NCBI GenBank assembly: GCA_011800805.1
Contig: MPNW01000055.1
Span: forward strand, 97,694 to 161,693
DNA: 64,000 nucleotides
Source of the DNA: Hirudo medicinalis
Taxonomy: Eukaryota > Annelida > Clitellata > Hirudinida > Hirudinidae
Reading direction: 5' to 3'
Below, one piece after another: positions 28,601 through 40,100 of the stretch. The translations under genes were made by a program, and so were the position numbers. The notes under the pieces are model-generated. The model searched no databases and had not been told where the DNA came from. It was given only the letters and a program-made list of their open reading frames with translations. Numbering within the stretch: position 1 is the stretch's first letter; each line of letters opens with the position of its first letter.

Positions 28601-29196
28601 TTGAATTACTTTTATAGCCCTTTATTTCTAATGAGAATATTGTTCGACACGTCATGAGGTTATTGTGGTGGGTCCACCCAAAAATCAGCCCAACAGCACT
28701 TGCTGACATCATGAACCAACTTAGCACAAATATACAGGTGAGGAGCTTATTTGGCCTGAAACTTGTTGCAATAGTTTTGCTACTAATTATTAGCTTCTAG
28801 CACTAAAAGCATGCAGTGTTTTAATCACACACTGCTATTAATTTTATCCTTGGCACAGCTTAAGTGATAAATGTGTCAAAAGATAACTTTGATGCATTTG
28901 CTCATTAAAAAAGGAGGCTCATCCCAAGGCATTTACTTCCAAAAGTGATTTGTTTTACTTTCCAGGAGGACAGTCTCATCAAAGCCCTTTACAATTCCCT
29001 CAGTGAAAAAATTAAAAATTACAACCAACAACTGCTGCAACAGCAGCAAATGTCACAAGTGACAACAATGTCCACTCCAACCATTGCAACTCCCCTGTGG
29101 TCACCTACGTACACACCCGCTGGTCCTGTCCCTTCGACACCTGCTCCATATTACGATGCAATGCCCTTCAGGAGTCCTGCATCGATGATACCGTGA
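25611..29196 (+). CDS. NELFB: NELFB (COBRA1), negative elongation factor B
   Basis: Ten exons join in phase into 597 residues: 25611-25709, 26703-26921, 26984-27162, 27227-27619, 27686-27788, 27854-27949, 28107-28196, 28286-28549, 28618-28737 and 28966-29196. Diagnostic blocks include LLPSLQPALPLLDLHG, EVKQQIWEGDQSLFGDEVSP, LYEMILQFLRTLFLRT, HYCTLRSELLMSFHD, CHKFAWCLDACIREKFVD and KRARELQGFLD, which follow vertebrate NELF-B closely; the length also matches (human about 580). NELF-B is a helical-repeat subunit of the NELF complex that holds RNA polymerase II at promoter-proximal pauses. The C-terminus has a Gln run and a Pro/Thr-rich tail (TPTIATPLWSPTYTPAG). Intron 6 uses a GC donor (CTG then gcaagt at 27950). 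Intron 1 holds a LINE fragment. A poly(A) signal AATAAA lies at 29299. Confidence 0.97.
25928..26465 (-). mobile_element. LINE reverse-transcriptase C-terminal fragment in NELFB intron 1
   Basis: Minus strand: MAFNICKFVAFHMGK (the connection region, usually WQMxFNVxKCKVMHxGK), then IETPEKVQKKVTETIRRLKN, YKEKLRRTQMTTLAKR and FGHEFFSAKVIHT. The order matches the end of CR1/RTE-type ORF2. Stops and shifts show decay. Confidence 0.82.
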
Positions 29197-29298
29197 TGAC
29201 GAAAGCTACTTGTAATAATTTGATGCCTATAAATTTACGCTAAACTTCTTAGTGCAACCAAATTCCTATACATGTCATTCAATATTGACAGTAAATAT

Positions 29299-29304
29299 AA
29301 TAAA
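29299..29304 (+). terminator. Candidate NELFB poly(A) signal
   Basis: AATAAA about 100 bases after the NELFB stop codon. Confidence 0.6.
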
Positions 29305-29358
29305 CTTAGATTTATACAAGAAATTTGTACATGAAGTACTGAAAGTGAATTTTGATGC

Positions 29359-29364
29359 TTTATT
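29359..29364 (-). terminator. Candidate collagen IV poly(A) signal
   Basis: tttatt on the plus strand (AATAAA on the minus strand), about 390 bases downstream of the collagen stop codon. With the NELFB signal at 29299 the two transcripts may overlap tail to tail in the 558-base gap. Confidence 0.4.
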
Positions 29365-29754
29365 TAATGTCTTGCAAACTTTGGCCACGACCATTTTTTT
29401 TTACCATTTCAATCGACTGTTACTAATATTGAATTCAGGTAAAACCCAGGGTAAGAATATGTTCTTGACTGAGATTGACTAAAACTCTAACAACCAGAAT
29501 GAGAAGTATCTAAGCAGAAAAAGATGAACATCACAATATTCGAGTATGATTTGTAAAATATTTTAAAGTTTAAAGCGAAGAAAGCTTGGATGAAGTCCGA
29601 AGTGAGCCCCATCCTTTGCATGTTTGCAGTGGCTGCTCTCTTATTTACGCGTTCAGTCTACTTCAATAGCCTTCAACTACTAGACCTTTTTTTTAAATTC
29701 AGGCAATATTAAAAAAACGCTGAAATACAAATTGTCGGGGTGGCCATCAATTTA

Positions 29755-31107
29755 TCATTGATACTGGAGATATCCTGTTCGGTATGGATTTCTTCCTGCG
29801 TTTTGCCTAGGCAGGTGTCGGCTTCTGTTTATGTGCCAAGTGTCATCCGACTGATAGTTTGAGACGAGTGGTGCATTTACCTGAGTGATTTTCCTCATGC
29901 AAATTGCACATCTGCTAACTTTCCTCAGCTGATCGTCATTCTTGAGTGTCTCTGACATAGGTGAGTTAAACTGGTACCGGGGATCAATTGTTGCCAGCCA
30001 GAAACTCAGTGACGTGGCGTAGTGATTGCACGTGCCCGTACCGTGACACTCTATGAACGGAACATTCCTGAATGATTGCAAGCAAGACCCTGGGCTGTGG
30101 AGGGGTTGACCAGTACCTTCTGCACCAGCAGCTGTGGCCTTTAGTGAAGCATTTGACAAATTAGTAATGAAATGAATAAACTGATTTTGAGACAATTGAA
30201 GCAATGCCAATAAACTTTGCGCAATTGTCAGCATCAAAATCAGCTGATAAAATTATAAACTTAGATGCCATGTAAACTGATGATATAAACCTATTGTAAT
30301 AATTTCAAAGTGCTATCAAAACAAACCATTGAGAAACTGTAGCCGGTTCCCACTCTTGCCCATTCAAGTGGACATTCTGGCACATCAGTTGACTGACTGT
30401 GTATAGCTATTACCTGAGGGTAATTGGTAGTAATTGTTTCACATTGCTACGTTATAGTATTGATATATTTACAATGTTTGCTACTATCGCAAATCTTTAC
30501 TTAAGAATAATTGAAAAGGTTGCAAAAGTTCTTGAAATATCAATATATCGTGGATATTTGACTGATTTTCATAATATTTTGGAGCAAATATTCAAATGAA
30601 TGGCATTGAGGCCAACAAAGCTAATGGTTATGCTTTTATATAAATAAATATATAATATATATATATAATTTATCTATTTCGAATGTGAGCAGGGGATAAA
30701 ACCAGTCTACCTGAGTTGGGGCCTCACATACCACACATCTACTGATGTATGGTATGACACCTTGGCCAGATACAGGTGCCATCCTTGGTGTCATTCTTTC
30801 ATCAGTGGCTAACCAGTAGCTATAATCAGTTCTGGAGGCATAAGTACATTGATCTTGCAAATCACAGAACATGAAGGGCATTGTACTGAATTTCTGTACG
30901 CAGCTCCCAGGTGAACCTGAAGAATCAAAAATCAGAACATACACAATTTTGAATCTTTCCTATGTAGGAATCCACGTGGATGTGATAGGCTCACCCAAAT
31001 CTTGTCCCTGTGCACGTTTGTTTCCTTGAAGGAAGAACAGTGAATACCCCTCCCACAGTTTTTCAGTTCCAAGGGGACACATGGGCACAACAGTTGATTG
31101 GCTGTGT
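29755..31107 (-). other. Collagen IV NC1 domain exons
   Basis: Two tandem C4 repeats. Repeat 1 runs from [18 protein letters not shown] to the CVVCEAP block and repeat 2 from [16 protein letters not shown] to CAICMRK. Cysteines are in the family spacing. This globular domain directs trimer choice and end-to-end dimerisation. The frame stays open after CMRK to a TGA at 29757-29755. Confidence 0.93.
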
Positions 31108-34100
31108 CTTAAGTTAGGAAAAGATGCAAAACTGAGGTAATACTTGACGGTAATTTCTTCTTAAGTTTTATCTAAGACATCTTATCTTATGTTCACTACA
31201 TAATGCAGTATAACAACATCAAATATTTGGAAAAGATGAAATTAGTTGATGGCATTACTTTGTGAATATAAAGCCCGTCCCTCCTGTCCAAGCACCAGGT
31301 GGACCAGCCCCTCCAGGCTCACCTAGTTGCCCAGGCCTTCCAGTCAATCCAGGATTTCCATGGAAACCCTTAGGACCATCAGGACCAGGTGGACCAGGAT
31401 CTCCCTTCTCTCCAGAGGCTCCAGGTGAGCCTTTTTCTCCTTTTTGTCCCCATTGTCCAGGCAAACCTGAGAAAAGAAGAAAATATAGGAATATAAGAAT
31501 GGCTTCATTTAGTCAAATTTGAGTAAATAACATCAATCATTCTAAGAGTTTCAATTGGCTTCTCTTTTTTTCCTGCCACTTGTTAGAACCAATGGAATAT
31601 AGTTTGGAATATGATAGATGAGTGGTTCCAATGAAACAAACAAAATAAATCAGTGCCATCAACACACTTACCTGGATTGCCTTTAAGTCCGGGGTCTCCA
31701 ATGTCTCCTTTTGTACCTGGAACTCCAGGATCACCCTCAACTGAAGGAATTGTTGGTGGAACGATGCCTGGCTCTCCAGCATCACCTTTGATTCCTGAAT
31801 GAAAAGTCAATGTCAGTATCACTGATGATGTTTGATTTATTTTCTAAAGCCAAGTTACTGATCAAGTTTTGCTAATTAAAAAGAAGTTACTAATTAAGAG
31901 TTCAATTAAAAATTTTAGGTTCTAAAATTAAGCAAAATTTCACCTCTTAGTCCTTTAAAGCCAGGTGAACCATTTGGTCCTGAAGGTCCTGGCTCACCAA
32001 TCTCACCTTTAGCTCCTGGATTACCTGGAAGACCTCCAAGGCCTAGTTTACCTTTAACACCTTTGAAACCCTGAAAAGTAGTTCATTGTGATACCTCAAT
32101 TTTTATGTAAAGGTGAATAATAACGCTGTCTGTGTAATTGTATTTACTGGTGGGCCAGGTGTTCCAGGCTTTCCTGGTAGACCCATTTTTCCATTTGGAC
32201 CAGGTGGCCCTCCATCGCCAGGGATTCCCTTTAATCCACTAAATCCTGGTCTTCCTGGCTGACCTATTCTCCCTGGATCTCCTACAAATTGCAAATGTAT
32301 TTAATCATTTATGAACTGGCTTCTATTAGTAGTAGGCATTACTTGCAATAAAATCATTTGTAGAAACCTGGTGGTCCTGGAAATCCTGCATTTCCTTTAT
32401 CTCCTGGCAGTCCAACATTCCCTCCATTGGTATCACCAGATGGTCCTGGCAAACCTGGTCTTCCAGGTAAACCTGGTTCTCCTTTAAGACCAGTAAGACC
32501 ATCTCTACCAGGCACTCCACCAACTCCAGAGTCACCCTTATCTCCTGGTGCTCCTGGTGTTCCAGGTTGGCCTTTAAGGCCTCCAAATCCAGCACTACCC
32601 TTGCCTCCAGCTAGGCCTTTCAAACCTGGTATACCAGGTTCTCCAGGGAAACCAGGAGGACCAGGGGCTCCTATATATATGTTGGTCTACATTGTAATGG
32701 ATAATAAATAAAAAAAGATCTTATATTTAATAAGAATTACCCTTCTGTCCATCACTTCCTGGAAATCCTGGATCACCCTTGTCACCTGGCAAGCCAGGAA
32801 AGCCAGGAAATCCCTTAGACCCCACATTTCCAGGAGCACCAGGTAATCCTGATTTGCCTGGAAAACCAGGAGGACCTGGTAAACCAGCCATTCCTTTTGG
32901 GCCACCATATCCTGGAAGACCATTATTACCAGGAGGACCAGGTTCACCTTTATCTCCTGGTTCACCAACCCCTCCACCATCACCCTAGAAAGAAGATATC
33001 AAGAACATAATTTAATGAAATTTCAAATGTTGTCTGTACTAATTAAGTCACGATCACAAATTTGACCTGATATTGTTAGTCACAAAAAAAAAACTTTTAA
33101 ACACATTTGAACCTTCATCCCCTGGATCCCAACTAAACCATCAAGACCAGGCACTCCAGTTTCTCCCTTTAAACCAGGGTTGCCATTGATTCCTTTTGGT
33201 CCTGGAAAACCAGGATCTCCATTATTACCATTTGGACCTGGTGGTCCAGGAAGGCCCATGTCTCCACTATCACCCTTTACACCCTTGATTCCAGGTTGTC
33301 CAGGTCTACCATCATCACCAGGTGAACCTTTATCACCTGAATAAATTATTAAGAACAATAGAGACTAACTTTTTCTATCATTGTTATACAGTAATGCCAA
33401 ACCTTTAAGACCAGGTATGCCGATTCCAGGTGGACCCATGGCTCCCTTCAACCCAGGCAGGCCAGGTCTACCATAATCCCCATCCATACCATCAGGACCT
33501 AAAACAAAAGATTATTATACTAATAGTAATGAAATTGATGATAATAATAATAAAGATGATTATAAAAGATCAATGCTAAGTAATTTATCTTTTGCAAACA
33601 ATCAGGAGTCAATTTATTTACCTGGTTCACCTGGGTCACCAGCATCTCCTTTCAAAGGGAAAGAACCAGGCAGACCAGGAGGTCCAGGTGGTCCTGAAAG
33701 ACCTGGTGGTCCTCGAACACCTTTAGCTCCAGCTGGACCAGGCATACCTGGAAAGCCCTTTTCTCCAACATCACCCTCCATGCCTAAATTATATCAAGCA
33801 AATGTACAGAAGTGTACAGAGATTAATTCTTTTGATACTTTAAAAGCATCTCAACCTTTCTTATGGTGCATATCAACAACAAAGTAAATAACAACGAAAT
33901 GTTGCAAATGAAAGCATGAATTATAAATTTCTCTGATCAAACATGAGATCACTGATCAAGGTATCTGTAACAATTTATGGTCATCAAGGTATCATTAGCT
34001 AGCAATTAAATTTTTAAAATATTGAGCAAAGTGTTGGCATCAAATTATTAAATGATACATTTAAAAATGGTAAAAACTTTGTACCATATCGTCCCTTTGG

Positions 34101-37100
34101 ACCAGGTAGTCCAAGGTCACCAGGTAGTCCTGGGAGTCCAACTTTTCCAGGGCTTCCAGGAAATCCCTTTGTACCTAAAACATCAAGTTCCATGATTATG
34201 GGTTGCAGATCAACCAATAAGGCTGCTAATTTGAAAATACCTGGCAATCCATCTCTTCCAGGAAAGCCTTTCTCACCAAAAGGTCCGGGGTCACCTTTTC
34301 TACCTGGCAATCCATCAATTCCCGGAGAACCAGCCTGGCCTGGAGGACCAGAAGGTCCATCTGGACCAAGAGCACCATCTGAACCTTTTAAACCTTGCAA
34401 TCCTGGTATTCCTGTTTAAATTAAAAAATGTTGCTGAATCTGTCAAAGGTTTATTACAATAAGTTAATAAAACCTGGTTTTCCTGGAATGCCATCTGTCC
34501 CTTTTGCACCTGTTAAGCCCTTGGCATCCCTTCCTGAATCACCTTTCTCTCCAGGCATGCCATTAAAGCCATTCCTACCTGGTGCACCCAGGTCTCCTTT
34601 TATACCAGTGGCTCCTGGTCTACCTGCATTCCCCTCATCTCCTTTGTCACCTTGCAATCCATCAAGCCCTTTTGCACCTGGATCACCTTTATCTCCAATC
34701 GTCAACCCGTGAATGTCATCAGGGCGAAAAGCCTTTATTCAAGCATTGAAAAATTTCATGTCAAAATCTTTTATGTAATTCTTATGTAGATTATAAATAA
34801 AGCAATTATAACTTACAGGATCTCCTTTAGCTCCTTTCGTTCCATTATCTCCTTTCTCTCCTGTCAAACCGGGTTGACCCCTCAGTCCTGGTAAACCTGG
34901 TCCTCCTATTAATCCCTCTGAACCTTTTACTCCGTATGAGGGGAAACCATTATCACCCTTTGCACCCTTCACACCAGGAGGTCCATCAAAACCATTTAGA
35001 CCTGGTGATCCATCTGGACCTAAAAAATAAAACAAATTAAAATGAAAACACAAGCAATAAAAAAATAAAATAATTCCACATTCAGTAACCTCTTAGGCCT
35101 GGTAATCCATCTGGACCAGGGAGTCCAAAAAATCCTGCATCTCCTTTAGGTCCTTTAATAGAACCAGGCTTTATAATGTATGGTTCTCCCTTGTCACCTG
35201 AGAATGTATGTCACTTCAATTAACATAACCTTTATGATTAATTTATACTTCCTGAACAATTGATAAATCTTATTAGGTTAAAAAGAAGTTTTGCTAAACA
35301 CCTTGATCTCCTGGGCTGCCAGGCATTCCCCCAAAACCAGGGGGACCATTGTTACCCATTTCTCCTTTCCTGCCTTCACCACTTAAACCTGGCAGACCTT
35401 TGGGTCCCTGGTCTCCTGGATCACCTGGCAATCCATCCAAGCCATCCAAACCTTTGTTACCTTTCAATCCCTACGACATATGTTCACCATTAATAACTTT
35501 TTAACACACATATAAATATTGAAACTATTCATGCAGCACATGAAACAAAATTATTCTTGTTATTAAAACACTCCTTATTAAATAAAAGTTCAACCTACAG
35601 GAAAACCAGGATTTCCTGGTAATCCTGGAGATCCTCTGAGCCCTTGAAGACCTGGTAGACCGGGTGGTCCATCTCTTCCTGTAGGACCTGGATTACCTAG
35701 ATCACCTTTGACACCTACAACAGGCACAATTGGAACCAAATCGCCTGGTTCACCTTTCTGACCTGTATCACCTGGTGACCCATCCCATCCAGGAAAACCC
35801 TTGCAAAATAATAAAATCACAGCTGCATTGGTATTTTAAAAAATAAATAAAAACAATCAGTGGTAACAAGAATAGTATTAGTAGAATATTTGTAAAATAA
35901 TAAACATCAGTATATTACCTAGCATTTGCATTACCAACACATTTGCTAGAAGCTACTAGCAGGTTGATAACTTCAGTTAAATAACATTACCTTGGGTCCT
36001 GGAATTCCTGGTATTCCATTTTGTCCTTTTCTTCCTTTAGGCCCAAGGGGGCCAGTCAGGCCATTCAAACCCGGGCGTCCAGGCTGTCCTAAAATACTTC
36101 TTCATGTATTTATTAAATAAAACTATTGGATTTGGAGAATCAATGGTTTTTAACATTACCTTTAAAGCCAATGTCTCCTGGATCTCCTTTCAAACCTGGT
36201 AGAGGAAGAGGACAATAGCCACAGCCATCACCTTTTGATCCTTTAAAATGAAAGTTAGGGGAAGTATAATATTTTTTAATTTATTTATTTTACAAGCACG
36301 AGAGAATGTCATTGTTAAACAAATCCAACAAAACAGACACAAAATAAATGATATAGAAACAAAGAAAATAATTCAAGGGTCAGCCGTAAGGTAGTGCAAA
36401 CTTTACTGGCACTGTTATCAAAATAATGGAATAAAAGCAGCTATCCAAATGTAAAAGATATTAAAGCAAAAACTAATTACAAAATTGTTGCATGTTACAA
36501 CGAGTATATTTTAAAAAATTTCAGATAAGGAAGAGTAAAAGGGCATGGTTGAAGTTGTTTCATTTGTAAGGAAATTGAGAAATATAGGTTTGGACCATAA
36601 AATTGAATGGAGAAGAGCTTAAGTATTTAAGTTCAAATAATTGAGTTATTTTAAGTAGTAGGATTAGGAAGTTATAGATTATAGAACATTTACCATTTGG
36701 AGTCATTAGATGTATATTTACATTTGCATCCAACATAATCATACAATTGGTTTCAATGCTCGACTCTAAGGTATTTTACTGGCATGGTTTAACATGCAGA
36801 CATACTTTATTTCTGACTGAATAATTAAAAACTAAAGTTTTGCTCTATTTCTTAAACTTTTTTTGTGAACTGAATACAAATTTATGTTAGATGTCCATGT
36901 TTGTGAAAGTAAGATATAAATTTAAATAAATGAATTCCATAATTAAAAAATTAGCTTCTACCTTTAGAACCAGGAATTCCAAGTTTTCCATCAAACCCTG
37001 CTGAGCCAGGATCACCAGGAGCTCCTCTGAAACCTTTCACACCTTTTATGGGAGTGCCTTTTGCTACCCCAGGTTCGCCCGGGTCACCTTGTGGACCCAC

Positions 37101-40100
37101 ATTACCTAGGGATTAAAAATAACATTAAAAGTGATCAAAGTGAATTAAATTTCAATTAATCAACTCATTACCTTTTTCACCCGTAAATCCGGGCCTTCCG
37201 TCAAACCCACTTTGACCTTTATTTCCTGGTGGACCTTGCACATCATCACCCTTTTCACCAGGATCACCTCTAGATCCAGGTCTGCCTGGTGGCCCAAAAT
37301 CTCCAGGCATTCCATCATCACCGGGCTCACCTGAATTTTAGTAACAATAAATAATTTACTAAACTAATTAAAAATTAAGCATACCAAAAACTGGATTTTT
37401 GAATATGATGGAAAGGTGACAACTGATAGTATTTGAATTTAACTATTCAAAGAGATCATAGGAAAGATTACACATAATTGTTAACAATAGCAATTGTTAA
37501 TTGCCTTCATATTTTGAACAATAAATATTTGCTCACCATCATCTCCTTTTTGGCCTTTAATCACAAGTCCTGGCAATCCTTTGGCACCGTTCAGACCTGG
37601 AAACCCAGGGTCTCCTACATCTCCATCTTGACCATTGTCACCGTTAAGTCCTGGGATGCCTATAAATATTCACAAATTATTTTAAAGAAAATATTATGTA
37701 ATTTCATAAAATTCTATTAATCTACAACAAGCCATAATCTAAATAAATAAATCGATAAATAAATATAATATAATTAACATAAATTGTAAATAAAACAAAT
37801 TAATTTAAAAAAAAAAATCATTCATAATAGCCAACAAAAACAGAACATAATAATGTGCAAAAACTGTTGTATATTTGCTTAACAATATGCTAACTGTCCA
37901 CTAAACTACTAAAGTTCAATTTTAATACCTGGTAAACCCTTTACTCCTTTTACACCCTTAGGGCCATCTGGATATTTCAAGCCTGGGGGTGACTGAGGTA
38001 TAAAACATATCATTTAAATTCAACCTCTTGAAATTTGGCTGTTTAACAAAGTAAAGGTTCAGTAAAGCTTTTAAACCTATTGAATCCCAATGTTCAATCA
38101 TAACACAAGCAATACCCACCCAATCTGCAGGTTCACCTGGCGGACCTGGATCTCCATCATCACCCCTCATACCCCCAAAACCAAAATCACCCATTGGCCC
38201 TGGATCACCTAGATCACCAATGTCTCCTTTTCGACCAGATGGTCCTTCTGGGCCTGACTTTCCTCTTTTGCCCTGAAGTTTGTTTGTAAAATGTTAATAT
38301 GGCTGATACTTTAGTTAAAAATGTCAAAATATAATGCTTATCATATGCATTACATATAATAAGATATATAATTTCAACATAAACTTTAACATTGAGCTTT
38401 AAATCATGAAATTAAAATGTCAATGATTTATTTATTCATAAAAATGAACATTTCTAAAATTCAGTGGGAAAACACAGAATTCACGAAACCAGATTGTTCG
38501 CTAAGACAACTGAACTTGAAAGTATTCTAACAAACCCTTGGTCCAGGGGGTCCCATGTCTCCCTTAGGTCCATTTATGCCATTATCTCCTACTGCACCCT
38601 GTTAATGTTATTCAATAGTGACAAAACTATTTTATAACGAATTTCAACCTGAATAAACCGTTCATGACAATAGAAATCAACAGTAATTTGTAAAATTTTA
38701 TTAATTTATTAATGTAATCCTTTATTTGCAGCTTCGTTTTAATTAAAGTTTGATTCAAGCCATACTTTTTGCCCTTTGATGCCTGGTTGACCAGTAGCCC
38801 CTTTCTCCCCCTTGTCACCTTGACCACCTTTGGTACCCTTACTCCCCTTAACCCGTGCGTCCGTACATTGCTCACAAGGACCTGGCAGTCCTGGTTCACC
38901 TGGAGCACCTATTAATCCCTGAAGAATTGAATTTTAGAAATCTATTGTCGAAATGATCATGTCAAGCCAATAATGACAAGCACAAATTTCAAGATACAGT
39001 AAAAGCTGTAAATAGGGACATTTTAACTTTGCAGAAAAAAATGACCGTTTTTTCAGTATTTCCTATATAAAGGTTTTAAACCAAAGGAAATAAAGGAAAA
39101 CCCATACAAATTGATAAACAGAAGACAAGTCACACATTTGTAGATAAGATTTAAGAAGAAACTGCATAGCTATCATAATTTATTTAAAACGTAGTTTTGA
39201 TAGTTGGTTTTGTCCTTTCTATGTCCTTCAACTTTGCCTTCCATATCTTGTCCTGAATAATTCAAATGATAATTCTTCTAAGGAAGGATTGAATTGGCAG
39301 AGAATAATAGCTCAGATGTCTTATTCCAAGCTTCTTGGTGGGAAGTGATTGCAATTGTGAGGTTAGGTTCAACAGTGCTTTCTTACAAGCATCATTGTCA
39401 TATGCAATTCAACATCCTTCATCCAATGCAACAAATTCCTGAAAAGTCCAGAGGAAGAACAGATATAAATTGTTGTGCCCCAACTCCTTTGCAAACATTA
39501 GAGCTCTCTTCCAGCAATGGATCTGTTACTGGTATATTTTTGGAGCAAGCTAAGCAGAACCATTCAAACACCTTGCCATTAACTTCACTATACTGACATT
39601 GCCTCTCTTTTACTAGTTTGCTTTGACTTCTTCATCCATTTTTCCATTTCTTTTAATCTCTTCTTTCCTTATGATGATGTTCAACATCTGATGTCAGCTA
39701 ATTTTGAAGTCTTTGGTAAATTTTGGGATAGAATTAGTTCTCCCATAACTAGAAATTACCTCAATTTTCTTTTCCAATTGCAACCACTCTTTTCTGAGAA
39801 TCCATAGCCAACAACCTACTGAAGATCGATCAAAAATCAACTAAATACAAAAGTGAAACAGGACTAAAGAGGAAGTTTTAGCATAAGCACAAATCCAAAG
39901 ATATTTTTTCGCATAATTTTTTTTATAAAAATGTATTTTTTTAAATTAAAAAATATTATTAGCAAGTTTTGGAATGCTTTTCTTAAAGTTTCACAGGTTC
40001 GCAATTTAGCACTGTAATTTAGGGTCTGTTCTTGAAAATAAAAGGCCATAGTTTTTCCTTACATCAAGGTGTCCATATAGGCAGTTTTTACTGTATATAA

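Noticed and set aside
31262..35493. Pro/Gly-rich open frames on the plus strand (31262-31522, 32427-32711, 32779-32988, 33573-33887, 34192-34419, 34428-34712)
   Set aside because: They are antisense readings of the collagen Gly-X-Y exons on the minus strand; GGN-CCN repeats give Pro/Gly-rich frames on both strands.
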